The notes beneath the pieces are model-generated. The model made no database searches and was not told the origin of the DNA. It worked only from the letters and a program-made list of their open reading frames with translations. Both the position numbers and the translations under genes were made by a program. 12,869 bases of DNA from JACJYE01 sp964432875 (lineage in GTDB: Bacteria; Bacteroidota; Bacteroidia; Chitinophagales; Saprospiraceae): positions 1 to 12,869 of the forward strand of contig CAYSPJ010000138.1 in the NCBI GenBank assembly GCA_964432875.1, in the 5' to 3' direction. This document shows positions 1 through 7,151 of the stretch, in pieces (within the stretch, counting starts at the first letter, position 1; every line of letters begins with the position of its first letter).

Positions 1-306
1 GCCCAATGGCGCGTCTCTTACTTTTGGGATAAAGACAAGGACGAAACATCGAAATTCAATGGCTACACCTTTGCCTTCAAAGCAGGTGGGGCTTTCGAAG
101 CTACCCAAAACGGCACGGTGACCACGGGTACCTGGGAAGTTCGCAACAGCAGCAGCAGCCAAAAACTCGTCATCCGCATTGGCACCGGCAAGCCACTAAT
201 CGAACTGGATGATGACTGGATTATCCTGGAAATGAACGATCAGGAAATCCGCTTACGCGACGACAATACGGAGCATCTGGAAGAGTTGCATTTTAGAGCT
301 ATTTAG
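1..306 (+). CDS. Lipocalin-like domain protein, 3' end only
   Basis: The frame is open from the first base of the window to the TAG at 304-306, so the gene begins upstream and only about 101 C-terminal residues are visible. They read as short alternating beta strands: an early WRVSYF, then FNGYTFAF, TTGTWEV, KLVIRI and DDDWIILEM. The order W..(5-strand spacing)..F.GY.F.F..G..F......GTW is what lipocalin-like single-domain proteins of Bacteroidota usually show, which are mostly small secreted or lipid-anchored beta-barrels. The signal peptide, if any, lies outside the window. The ATG/GTG codons inside this stretch are not needed as starts. The stop codon coincides with the first bases of the palindromic element downstream, so the original C-terminus may have been altered. 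Function and ligand unknown. Confidence 0.6.
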   Translation, partial: AQWRVSYFWDKDKDETSKFNGYTFAFKAGGAFEATQNGTVTTGTWEVRNSSSSQKLVIRIGTGKPLIELDDDWIILEMNDQEIRLRDDNTEHLEELHFRAI

Positions 307-341
307 TGTCTGTCTTTATAGTCCGATAGCTGCGTTACGCT
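304..341 (+). repeat. Direct repeat copy 1 (left arm of the palindromic element)
   Basis: This stretch matches 448-485 with a handful of substitutions and one single-base indel. The longest shared run is TAGCTGCGTTAC, and both copies also share TTATAG and CTGTC at the same spacing. It starts on the TAG stop codon of the upstream gene. Confidence 0.7.
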
Positions 342-428
342 CGGCCCCAAAATCCTCATTTACCGCCAGTAAACTCCGGTTTTGGGGCCTTCGCAAGCCT
401 TGCTCTCGAACTCTAAAGCTCAGACACT
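305..428. repeat. 124-bp imperfect palindromic element
   Basis: The ends are an exact 8-bp inverted repeat, AGTGTCTG (305-312) and CAGACACT (421-428). Inside this, 314-330 pairs with the complement of 402-418 at 14 of 17 positions. A central perfect 10-bp stem follows, GGCCCCAAAA (343-352) with TTTTGGGGCC (380-389). At the core lies a further 5-bp stem, TTTAC (359-363) with GTAAA (369-373), around a 5-base loop. The whole could fold into one long hairpin. It has no room for a protein and looks like a MITE/REP-type extragenic element. It sits between two convergent genes and could also block read-through, but no T-tract follows the stem. Confidence 0.7.
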
Positions 429-447
429 CGACTAAATTGACAGATAC

Positions 448-485
448 TAGGGGCTGTCCTTATAGCCCGCTAGCTGCGTTACCGC
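448..485 (+). repeat. Direct repeat copy 2 (solitary half of the element)
   Basis: A second copy of the left arm of the palindromic element, reading TAG...CTGTC...TTATAG...TAGCTGCGTTAC. No matching right arm follows; 24 bases further on lies the stop codon of the minus-strand GT-C gene. It is probably a decayed or truncated second element. Confidence 0.65.
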
Positions 486-508
486 TATTCAGGCACTATT
501 CAGCCCAA

Positions 509-3500
509 TCAAGGCAGCAACTCAAACAGCGCGTAAGAACCCTGGCTGATGACGCGCCCGGTAAAGCCTGGCTTGGCTTGCATGGCTTTATCTCCGATAC
601 GTATGCTACCCCCGCTAGGGTCTTCGACCAAGTTATCACTATACACAAGTTGCGCTTTAGAAGACTGTAGGAGCAAGCCCAGGAATTCCTGGGCTTTCCT
701 CCTCAAGCTCTGCTCTGGAGTACGGTCTATACTGCCCGTATTCAAATCGTAAAGGATGTAACGAAAGCCATTGTCTATCAGGATTTGCAGGAAGTCTTCT
801 TTATTATCCAGCTGAGCGCCTATTTGACCATAATGCTCCAATTGATTGTCTTCCAATACCCGCTGGTCATTAAACTGGATGTGATAGTTGAAGAATGTCC
901 CCACGCGATAGACCAAGTCTTGCGGTTGGGTATTGAGCGCACCGATGCTTTCCCCCATGAGCGGGATGAAATAGGCATAAGTTTGTTCTTTAGGTTGGTA
1001 CTGGGTGGCATATTTGATGAATGGGGACTGAAACAATTTCCACCGGTTGCCCTCTGCCTGGGTCGGATTGAGAAACCGTAGCGACAAAGACAAAAGCAGA
1101 TAGAGCCCCATAATGCTCCAGAGCCAATAACGAGAATAGCCGGCCATGGCTCTGCCCAATAACTTCTCAGGGTAGCGCAAGAAGTAGGCAATAAAGACCA
1201 GCGACAGGGCCAAAGCCGGAAAAGCATACCATACAATAGCGTTCCCCAGCAAGGCCCAGAAGAAAGCGAAAGCAAAGGTAAAAGCCAGCATCCCCTTAAT
1301 GTTGCTCGTCATGGGTTCAAGACGTTCTTTCAAGAGGTAGTAAACGCAGGCAGCGGCGGCCAGTAAAAAGCCAAAGATATAAATGAAAGACAAGCCAGCC
1401 CCCCATTCGTATAGCCCTCGCATAGAAAGCCCTAAGCGGAGGAAGCTTATCTGCAAAAAGGTGAAAACTTTGCCTAAAGGAATGGCAAGCGCCCCTTGGT
1501 GAAGCCCTAAACCTTGAGCGATAGCCCCTCGCACAACGCCTTCCTCTGGCGTGTTATAAACCGCATAAAGTGAATAAACTGAAAATGCCCAGGCTATAAG
1601 TAATACCCCCAACAAAAGAAGATTCCGCCAAAGCCATCGTTGTGAAAACAGCAGCATTACAAAGACAAGCAGGAACAAAAAGCCGATATCTACAAATGAA
1701 GACAAGATGACATTCGTGTTCATCGTCAGGTCATAGGGTAGCGATAAGTAGAGAGGCAGGCCAGCCTCGTAGCCGATATACCGCTTGATCTCCTCGCGTT
1801 GCCCCCCCGATAGAGAGACAGGTGCTGCAGCGGCTGCCTGGTTGGCAGACAACTTCCCTTCCAGCTGCGCCCTCTGGGGCTCAGTAAGTATCTCACGGAT
1901 GGTTTTTTCGCGGAGCTGCCCTACTTTGCGTTTTCTTTCTTCTGCACTCAAGCCTTTGAACTCAAAACCAGAAAAGAGCTGTATCATGGCTTCGGATTGA
2001 GCAGCGCTCAATACTACCCCCTTTTTGCCCAGGTTTTTCACCATTAATTCATAGGCCTTTGCTTCGTCAGTGACTGGTAGCTTACCCGCTTGGCTACGGT
2101 CGGGCGCTGCTGCTTTGCCCTTGACGATATCCTGCTGTTCTGCCGTCAATGCCCGGGAGATTACCTCATCGCGAGCCTTATAGGTATCCGCCCGCTGTTC
2201 AAGAAGTGTCTTGTTTTTGAAATCATATCCATCAATAATGACCTTGACCTGCTTCAACTGCTCCTGTGTAAGGATGATATTTTGCTCCCCAAATACACGG
2301 AGCATATTCTCTAGTAAATTTTCGCCTTTTATCTGCTTCCAACCGATGATGATCTGGGGGGTAGGCAATACTCCCTGAGCGATGGATAGCAGGTTAAATT
2401 TGCCATTTTCATAGAGGTGCTTCCCTGCCCAAGGCGCGAAAGATAGCCCCATAAAACAGCCAAACAGACCCAGGTTGCGGACAATGGGCTTCAGCACCTG
2501 AAGACCCCCACGCAGCCCCCAAGCCAACAGCAGCAGCCCTGGCACAGCACAAACCGCAGCAAAACCCAGTGGGCTAACCCCCTCTAGATCGAGGTAACCA
2601 TAGCGGTAGATGCCCAGCATAAAAAATGAGGACAACAACAAACCCAATGCGCCCGCTGCTGCCTTACTACCTGCTTTTTGATAGGTGGCATAAACCACTA
2701 CCGCATATACCGTAATCAGCCCGATGTACTTGATGCCGAAGGCATAGCCAGCCAGCCAGCCAGCCAGCGCCCAAATCAGCGTATGCTCCCTGACAACCCA
2801 CTTGCCAAGCTGAAAGAGCGGTTGCTTTTCGGGCAGCGTTTTTTTCCCTGCTAAACGCAGCGGGTATTCCAGTAGCAACAATAAGATGCTCAGGGTGATG
2901 AAAAGAAATCCCAAATCAATTTTTTCATCGTACAGCAAGTGATAGCTGACCGCCGGGTTGAGGTAAAAAGCCAAGGTGACCAGCCAGGACAGCCCCCGGC
3001 TGAAAAACAGGCGGCTGATGCGGTACAGGGCAAACAAGCAGAAGAAAACAGCGAAGTGCGAAAATATGATTGAAACGGACTCCATCCCAAACATCAGCTC
3101 CCCCAGGCTCATAAATACAGGCCAGTTGAAAGCCTGTCCGCCTTGAGGCAAAGCGTGATAGCTTGCGATCAGATGAGTAGTATTCATGTATAAACCAGCC
3201 CCGTCAAAGCCTATGGGGAAGGCTTTGATAGCCGTGATATTGGCGACGGCAGTAGCTGCCAGGATCAGAAAAACGGGGATGGTAGCAGTTATGCCTCCTT
3301 GAGCCTGGGCAACGCGCAGGGGCCGCCACAACAGGTCATAAACAAACCCCCAGGCAGCCCGGCGCTGCCAAGCCAATATCCCTAGAGCTAGGGGCCACAG
3401 CAGCCAAGCGTACAGCAGCCCGGCAAGCCCTAGCAGCACCAGTACCAAGCCTAAAATACTCAAGCCTGCTGCCAAGCTCAACACTTTGATCGAATCCCGG

Positions 3501-3934
3501 CTATACCAGATGCCCAGATGCCGTACGAGTAGATTGCCCAAGGCGAAATGCAGCACCACGACCAAAAAAAAGGCGGCGTGCAAATAGAGGTTGAAGCCCA
3601 GGAAGTAAGCCAGCTGCTCAGCGATATTGCTACCAGAAAGCCCGTATTTACTCGCGGATATACCCATTGCTACTAGCTGCAACAGCATAACAAAGCCATA
3701 GAGCATCAAGCCATTCACCTGCCTGCCGCTTTTTCCCCGATAGAGCCAAAAAAACGCCAGTCCACATAAAACTAGTAGCGATGCGGCCATGCTCAGATTG
3801 GGGAATCGCCCCAACGCCTCAGAGTAATACGGATGATAAGCCCAGTATGAAACCAACAACAACATTGTAAAAATCAAAGAAAACCCCATCAGAAACCAGC
3901 GATTGGCATGGGAGGAGATCGTATTCTGGTTCAT
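509..3934 (-). CDS. Protein A: GT-C/PMT-like membrane glycosyltransferase with a soluble two-module LTxxQ insert
   Basis: 1141 residues, ATG start at 3934, TGA at 509-511. Residues ~14-500 are a long run of membrane segments. They contain D244 in FDGAGLYMN and, after NPAVSYH, the acidic pair D336-E337 followed by KIDLGFLF. The NP...D...LF..L pattern is typical of PMT_2/GT-C enzymes, which take sugar from a polyprenyl-phosphate donor on the outer side of the membrane; D244 is the likeliest loop acid for catalysis. At W502 comes PWAGKHLYEN, then a hydrophilic insert (~515-715), then EAGLPLYL (E723) and more membrane segments to about residue 955. The C-terminal ~185 residues are soluble, with YRVGTFFNYHI near 1009. 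The insert carries two copies of an LTxxQ-type module (L555/L596 and L642/L683). B (9405-12593) is a full-length paralogue with one module fewer. The gene is divergent from the MBOAT-SGNH gene. Family call fairly sure; donor, acceptor and activity are inferred. Confidence 0.75.
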   Translation of the reverse strand: MNQNTISSHANRWFLMGFSLIFTMLLLVSYWAYHPYYSEALGRFPNLSMAASLLVLCGLAFFWLYRGKSGRQVNGLMLYGFVMLLQLVAMGISASKYGLSGSNIAEQLAYFLGFNLYLHAAFFLVVVLHFALGNLLVRHLGIWYSRDSIKVLSLAAGLSILGLVLVLLGLAGLLYAWLLWPLALGILAWQRRAAWGFVYDLLWRPLRVAQAQGGITATIPVFLILAATAVANITAIKAFPIGFDGAGLYMNTTHLIASYHALPQGGQAFNWPVFMSLGELMFGMESVSIIFSHFAVFFCLFALYRISRLFFSRGLSWLVTLAFYLNPAVSYHLLYDEKIDLGFLFITLSILLLLLEYPLRLAGKKTLPEKQPLFQLGKWVVREHTLIWALAGWLAGYAFGIKYIGLITVYAVVVYATYQKAGSKAAAGALGLLLSSFFMLGIYRYGYLDLEGVSPLGFAAVCAVPGLLLLAWGLRGGLQVLKPIVRNLGLFGCFMGLSFAPWAGKHLYENGKFNLLSIAQGVLPTPQIIIGWKQIKGENLLENMLRVFGEQNIILTQEQLKQVKVIIDGYDFKNKTLLEQRADTYKARDEVISRALTAEQQDIVKGKAAAPDRSQAGKLPVTDEAKAYELMVKNLGKKGVVLSAAQSEAMIQLFSGFEFKGLSAEERKRKVGQLREKTIREILTEPQRAQLEGKLSANQAAAAAPVSLSGGQREEIKRYIGYEAGLPLYLSLPYDLTMNTNVILSSFVDIGFLFLLVFVMLLFSQRWLWRNLLLLGVLLIAWAFSVYSLYAVYNTPEEGVVRGAIAQGLGLHQGALAIPLGKVFTFLQISFLRLGLSMRGLYEWGAGLSFIYIFGFLLAAAACVYYLLKERLEPMTSNIKGMLAFTFAFAFFWALLGNAIVWYAFPALALSLVFIAYFLRYPEKLLGRAMAGYSRYWLWSIMGLYLLLSLSLRFLNPTQAEGNRWKLFQSPFIKYATQYQPKEQTYAYFIPLMGESIGALNTQPQDLVYRVGTFFNYHIQFNDQRVLEDNQLEHYGQIGAQLDNKEDFLQILIDNGFRYILYDLNTGSIDRTPEQSLRRKAQEFLGLLLQSSKAQLVYSDNLVEDPSGGSIRIGDKAMQAKPGFTGRVISQGSYALFELLP
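1859..2041 (-). other. LTxxQ-type helical module, second copy in protein A
   Basis: Residues ~632-692 of protein A. L642-S-A-A-Q646 opens, F659 is at +18, E-E-R at +24 to +26, and L683-T-E-P-Q687 closes, again with the two L residues 41 apart. It begins 87 residues after the first copy, so A holds a tandem pair. Confidence 0.65.
2120..2302 (-). other. LTxxQ-type helical module, first copy in protein A
   Basis: Residues ~545-605 of protein A. L555-T-Q-E-Q559 opens the module, F572 sits at +18, an E-Q-R triplet follows at about +25, and L596-T-A-E-Q-Q closes it. The first and second L are 41 residues apart. The stretch is charged, has no membrane segment and looks helical. The paired LTxxQ motifs recall Spy/CpxP proteins, but the spacing is shorter than in E. 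coli Spy. Confidence 0.65.
2746..2768. repeat. Tetranucleotide tandem repeat (AGCC, 5.75 units) inside the protein A gene
   Basis: Five full AGCC units plus AGC on the plus strand. On the coding strand they encode part of an A-G-W-L-A-G-Y stretch that is also present in B, where the corresponding DNA has only three units (near 11400-11411). Gain or loss of one unit would shift the frame. Confidence 0.85.
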
Positions 3935-4136
3935 AAGGCTAGTTTGCTTGAGCTTTTTGCTTCAAAAAGGTTGCAAGTTAAATCCTGTTTACGTCATTTC
4001 AGCGCTGATGTTTCATCTGTTTTGTTCCGTTCTTTTTATTTTTTGGCTCCCTATCCAAATTTGTATTGTTACGTAGCTTGCAAAAGCTTTCTGATCGGGG
4101 CTGAAACCTTATACCTAAGCCACCGTAAACAAAACA
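3935..4136. other. Divergent intergenic region between A and MBOAT-SGNH
   Basis: 202 bases separate the two divergent starts, so promoters for both genes are expected here. I see no convincing TAnnTTTG box with a matching -33 element on either strand; the nearest are TAACTTGC (minus strand, 3980-3973) and TATTTTTTG (plus strand, 4037-4045), both imperfect. A short inverted repeat, CTTTTTG (3953-3959) and CAAAAAG (3963-3969) with a 3-base loop, lies in the probable leader of the A gene. Confidence 0.4.
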
Positions 4137-6722
4137 ATGATTAGTCAAGCACAGCAACATCAAGAAAAACAGAATGAAATGCAGGAAGGCGTATTCATGC
4201 CGGCTAAAACAGCATCCCCCAACTCCACGTACAGCCTAATCAGACCTATTGAACTGTTGCAACTGCTGCTTAGCTTGCTGCTCATCGGATTATTGGTCTA
4301 TTTTTTCCATCTCGAAATGGAAATACGCCTCATCGGTATCATGGCGGTAATCATCCCGGGCTTCGCCCTCTATGCCATCATACCCCTAAGGTGGCGCTTG
4401 CCTTTTTTGTTCCTGCTAAACCTTGCGGCTATGCTGCGCCTGTTAGGGCCAGTAGACGGCAGCATACTGGCCATTTTGGGGCTGGGGTTATTTGGGCTGG
4501 CAAACCTGCCGATAAGAGTGGGTTATCGCATTGGCTTAGCGTTAACAGCCGGGACAATCCTGGCCTTTTTCCAGGCGGGCTGGTTACCCTTTGTACACAG
4601 CAAAACTATCCTACCGATACTGGGGTCCATGTTTATGTTTCGCATGATTTTGTACCTCTACGAGATGCCGTTTGAAAAGCAGCCGGCCAGTTTCTGGAAA
4701 AAGCTCAACTATTTCTTTTTGCTGCCCAACCTGATATTCCTCATCTTCCCCGTAGTGGATTACAGCACCTTTGTGCGCAATTATTACTCCCGCCCCGCTT
4801 TTGAAACCTACCGCCGGGGCGTAATGATGATGGCCAACGGCGTCTTTCACCTCCTGCTCTACCGCCTGATCTACTACTACCTTATGCCGCCGCCCAGCAA
4901 TGTGCAGGATACCATCGGCCTCTTGCAGTTTGTGGCAACTTCTTATGCTTTGATCGTGCGCTTGGCAGGCATCTTCCACTTCTCAGCCGGGGTGATTTGC
5001 TTGTTTGGCTTCAAGCTGCCACCTGCTTTTGAGCACTACTTTTTTGCCAATAGCTTCAGCGATTTGTGGCGGCGTATCAACATTTACTGGCGCGACTTTG
5101 TGACCAAGGTCTTCTATTTCCCGATATACTTTCGCCTGAAACGCTATGGGCCTATCTGCGGGCTGGTACTTTCTGTACTCATCGTCTTTGCCATCAATTG
5201 GTTCTTACACGGCTACCAATGGTTTTGGATCCGGGGCACTTTCCCTTTGACCTTTCAAGACATGGCATTCTGGGGTCTACTAGGCATTGCGGTTGCCGCC
5301 AATTCGGTACTGCAGGCCAGGCGCCGCACTGTCCCGCCGCCGCGGGGCCGCTTCTCCCACCCCTATGCCTGGCGCAATGCCTTCAGCGTTATTGGGGTTT
5401 TTAGTTTTATGTCTGTTTTATGGTCTTTCTGGACTAGCAACTCGGCAAGCGGCTGGCTAGCTATCGTTGTCAGAGGAATACCAAGGCGCTTAACAGACGT
5501 CGCATTTCCGCTCTTGGGGCTACTGGCTTTAGCCGGCCTGGGAGTACTGCTGCAATACGCCCTCCACTGGAACAGTCTAAAAAAACGGCCACTAAGCCTG
5601 GCACCAAACCAGACATTCTGGCTGGCAAATGCCGGGCTGGCAGCACTGGTATGCTTTGCCCAGCCCAACATCAATCAACAACTGGAAACCCGCCTGGGCA
5701 TAGATTTTGAGCCGGTTCGCTATGCTAAGCTCAATGCCTTCGACCGCGAACAGCTCTACAAAGGCTACTATGAAACGCTCATTGCCAGCAACAATAACCT
5801 CAATTCCAGGCTATGGGAACTGGAACGCGCCAAGCCCGAAGGCTGGAAGAGCTTCAACTCCTTAGGCATCTCCATACGCCGAGACGACATCATGCTCAAA
5901 GAGATGATGCCCAATCAGGAAATCTCCTTCAAGGGTGCCTTACTTACCACCAATAGCCATGGGCTGCGCGACCGGGAGTATAGCCTGGAAAAACCACCCC
6001 GCACCTTGCGCATCGCCTTACTGGGCGGCTCCATCGAAATGGGCGCTGGCGTCCATACTGATGAGACTTTTGAAAACCAGCTGGAAGATGAGCTGAATTC
6101 ATCCAACTTGGTTGAAGATGGACACCGAGTTGAAATCCTCAATTTTGCCATTTCCGGCAACCACTTGTTTCAAAACCTGGCGATATGCGAGCAGAAAGCG
6201 GGGCCCTTTCAGCCGGACGCGATTATTTATGTCGCTCATTCCAACGAGCAATTCCGGGTCATTAACAACATTCAGCGCGTTTATGCGGATGGCCGCGATT
6301 TGGTTTACCCTTATTTAAAAAGCATCATCGAGGAAATTGGGCTGGACCAATCTGTACCAGAAGCGGAATTATTGGCTCAACTCCGCCCGCGCCAGCAGGA
6401 AATCACCCTTTGGGGCTATGAAAAGATACTGGGATTTTGCCAGGAATTCCAGGCCGTGCCCATTTGGGTTTTCCTCCCCTCTATTGAGGACAACGAAGCG
6501 AAAGGGGAACAACTCGAGCTGGAACAAAAGGTAGCCCAAATGGGCTTCCATGTGCTAGACCTGGAAAGCTGGCCGAAAAGCCACGACCCTGAAAGGTTAA
6601 AAATAGCTCCTTGGGATAGCCACCCCAATGCCCGAGCGCACCAATTGATTGCCGAGGAATTCCTAAATCAACTCTACCAAAAGCCCGCGCTCATTGAAGC
6701 CCTAAGGCAAGCTGCAAAATAA
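4137..6722 (+). CDS. MBOAT acyltransferase fused to SGNH hydrolase-like domain
   Basis: 861 residues. The N-terminal half is polytopic and carries MBOAT hallmarks: ILGSMFMFRMILYLYE, then S306-F-S-D-L-W-R-R313, the FYFPIYF stretch, and the probable active-site H358 in FLHGYQWFW. More membrane segments follow to about residue 530. The C-terminal ~330 residues form an SGNH-type domain: block I L629-G-G-S632 (probable nucleophile S632), block II around G674 in AISGNH, block III N703 in AHSNE, and D827-S-H829-P-N near the end. MBOAT proteins move acyl groups across the membrane and SGNH partners transfer them to, or remove them from, exported glycans, as in AlgI/AlgX and PatA/PatB. Here both are on one chain, so O-acylation of the local glycan is a reasonable inference. 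ATG 4137 is the longest start; ATG 4197 is an alternative, preceded by AGGAAGG at 4183-4189 with 7-base spacing. Confidence 0.8.
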   Translation: MISQAQQHQEKQNEMQEGVFMPAKTASPNSTYSLIRPIELLQLLLSLLLIGLLVYFFHLEMEIRLIGIMAVIIPGFALYAIIPLRWRLPFLFLLNLAAMLRLLGPVDGSILAILGLGLFGLANLPIRVGYRIGLALTAGTILAFFQAGWLPFVHSKTILPILGSMFMFRMILYLYEMPFEKQPASFWKKLNYFFLLPNLIFLIFPVVDYSTFVRNYYSRPAFETYRRGVMMMANGVFHLLLYRLIYYYLMPPPSNVQDTIGLLQFVATSYALIVRLAGIFHFSAGVICLFGFKLPPAFEHYFFANSFSDLWRRINIYWRDFVTKVFYFPIYFRLKRYGPICGLVLSVLIVFAINWFLHGYQWFWIRGTFPLTFQDMAFWGLLGIAVAANSVLQARRRTVPPPRGRFSHPYAWRNAFSVIGVFSFMSVLWSFWTSNSASGWLAIVVRGIPRRLTDVAFPLLGLLALAGLGVLLQYALHWNSLKKRPLSLAPNQTFWLANAGLAALVCFAQPNINQQLETRLGIDFEPVRYAKLNAFDREQLYKGYYETLIASNNNLNSRLWELERAKPEGWKSFNSLGISIRRDDIMLKEMMPNQEISFKGALLTTNSHGLRDREYSLEKPPRTLRIALLGGSIEMGAGVHTDETFENQLEDELNSSNLVEDGHRVEILNFAISGNHLFQNLAICEQKAGPFQPDAIIYVAHSNEQFRVINNIQRVYADGRDLVYPYLKSIIEEIGLDQSVPEAELLAQLRPRQQEITLWGYEKILGFCQEFQAVPIWVFLPSIEDNEAKGEQLELEQKVAQMGFHVLDLESWPKSHDPERLKIAPWDSHPNARAHQLIAEEFLNQLYQKPALIEALRQAAK

Positions 6723-6750
6723 TACCTTAGGAAATAAGCGCGATATAATG

Positions 6751-6758
6751 TATCTTTG
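6751..6758 (+). promoter_or_regulatory. Bacteroidota-type -7 promoter box for the lipoprotein gene
   Basis: TATCTTTG fits the Bacteroidota primary sigma -7 consensus TAnnTTTG exactly. It lies 18 bases ahead of the ATG at 6777, implying a very short leader. The -33 element is weak: TTAG at 6727-6730, 20 bases upstream, is the best match to TTTG. The box follows the MBOAT-SGNH stop codon, so the lipoprotein has its own promoter. Confidence 0.65.
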
Positions 6759-6776
6759 CCACAAAATGACACAACC

Positions 6777-7151
6777 ATGAAAAAAATCATCTTATTGCTT
6801 TTCGTTGCTACGCTGGTTTTCAGCATCTCCAACTGCTCGCAATCTGCAAAAACCAAGCAGGCTACCGAAGCCGAAACTACTGATAGCCAATATGAAGGTC
6901 AAACCCGCGAGATAGACGCAGTAGCCCGGGCTAACGACCAATTGAAAAAAATGGGTGTCATCCTGGATGACGAGCAACAGCTCAAGCTTCAGGACATCGC
7001 CAACAAGTACGACTTTAGCAACGCTAAAAGCCAGGAAGAGCGCCGGGGCATGCGCCAGGATCTGCAAAAGGAAATCTATTCCAACATCCTTACACCGGAG
7101 CAACAAGCCGTTATTGACGGCATGCGGGAAAACCGCAGTGGCGGAAACTAG
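6777..7151 (+). CDS. Small lipoprotein with a Spy/CpxP-like LTxxQ module
   Basis: 124 residues from ATG 6777 to TAG 7149-7151. The start is fixed by the MKKIILLLF signal peptide and by the promoter box; an upstream in-frame TTG at 6756 lies within that box and is not used. The lipobox region is ISNC with Cys20 as the lipidated residue. After a ~35-residue polar, linker-like stretch comes one helical module: L63-D-D-E-Q67, Y78-D-F80, an E-E-R-R stretch, and I-Y-S-N-I-L105-T-P-E-Q-Q. The last part closely resembles the IYNILTPEQ end of E. coli Spy, a periplasmic chaperone, but the protein lacks Spy's longer middle region. The same module is found in the inserts of GT-C proteins A and B, one on each side. 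A role as partner or regulator of those enzymes is inference; an envelope-stress or chaperone role is the alternative. Its stop codon overlaps that of the convergent GT4 gene. Confidence 0.75.
   Translation: MKKIILLLFVATLVFSISNCSQSAKTKQATEAETTDSQYEGQTREIDAVARANDQLKKMGVILDDEQQLKLQDIANKYDFSNAKSQEERRGMRQDLQKEIYSNILTPEQQAVIDGMRENRSGGN
6933..7115 (+). other. LTxxQ-type helical module in the lipoprotein
   Basis: Residues ~53-113. First motif L63-x-x-x-Q67, F80 at +18, E-E-R at about +25, second motif L105-T-P-E-Q109. The spacing between the two L residues is 42, one more than in the A and B copies; the extra residue falls between F80 and the E-E-R. Confidence 0.65.

Noticed and set aside
343..389. 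GGCCCCAAAA/TTTTGGGGCC stem as a simple intrinsic terminator
   Set aside because: The loop is 27 bases, no T-run follows on the plus strand, and the stem is part of a larger symmetric element, so a repeat element fits better.
437..670. 77-residue plus-strand open frame over the end of the A gene
   Set aside because: It starts inside the repeat half copy and runs antisense to the well-supported C-terminus of protein A; the product shows no recognisable features.
820..1275. 151-residue minus-strand open frame inside the A gene
   Set aside because: It is an out-of-frame shadow of the A coding sequence; the A frame has conserved paralogue motifs across the same bases.
3564..3571. A8 homopolymer in the A gene as a phase-variation tract
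   Set aside because: It encodes part of a normal hydrophobic stretch (FFL), and runs of this length are common by chance; no other sign of switching.
4037..4045. TATTTTTTG as a -7 box for the MBOAT-SGNH gene
   Set aside because: It has one base too many for TAnnTTTG, lies about 90 bases upstream of the start, and lacks a properly spaced -33 element.
4611..4979. 122-residue minus-strand open frame opposite the MBOAT region
   Set aside because: Antisense shadow of the MBOAT part, with a low-complexity His/Val-rich sequence and no family resemblance.
6756..6776. Upstream TTG start for the lipoprotein
   Set aside because: The TTG lies inside the TATCTTTG promoter box, and the added seven residues would precede a normal MKK signal peptide start.
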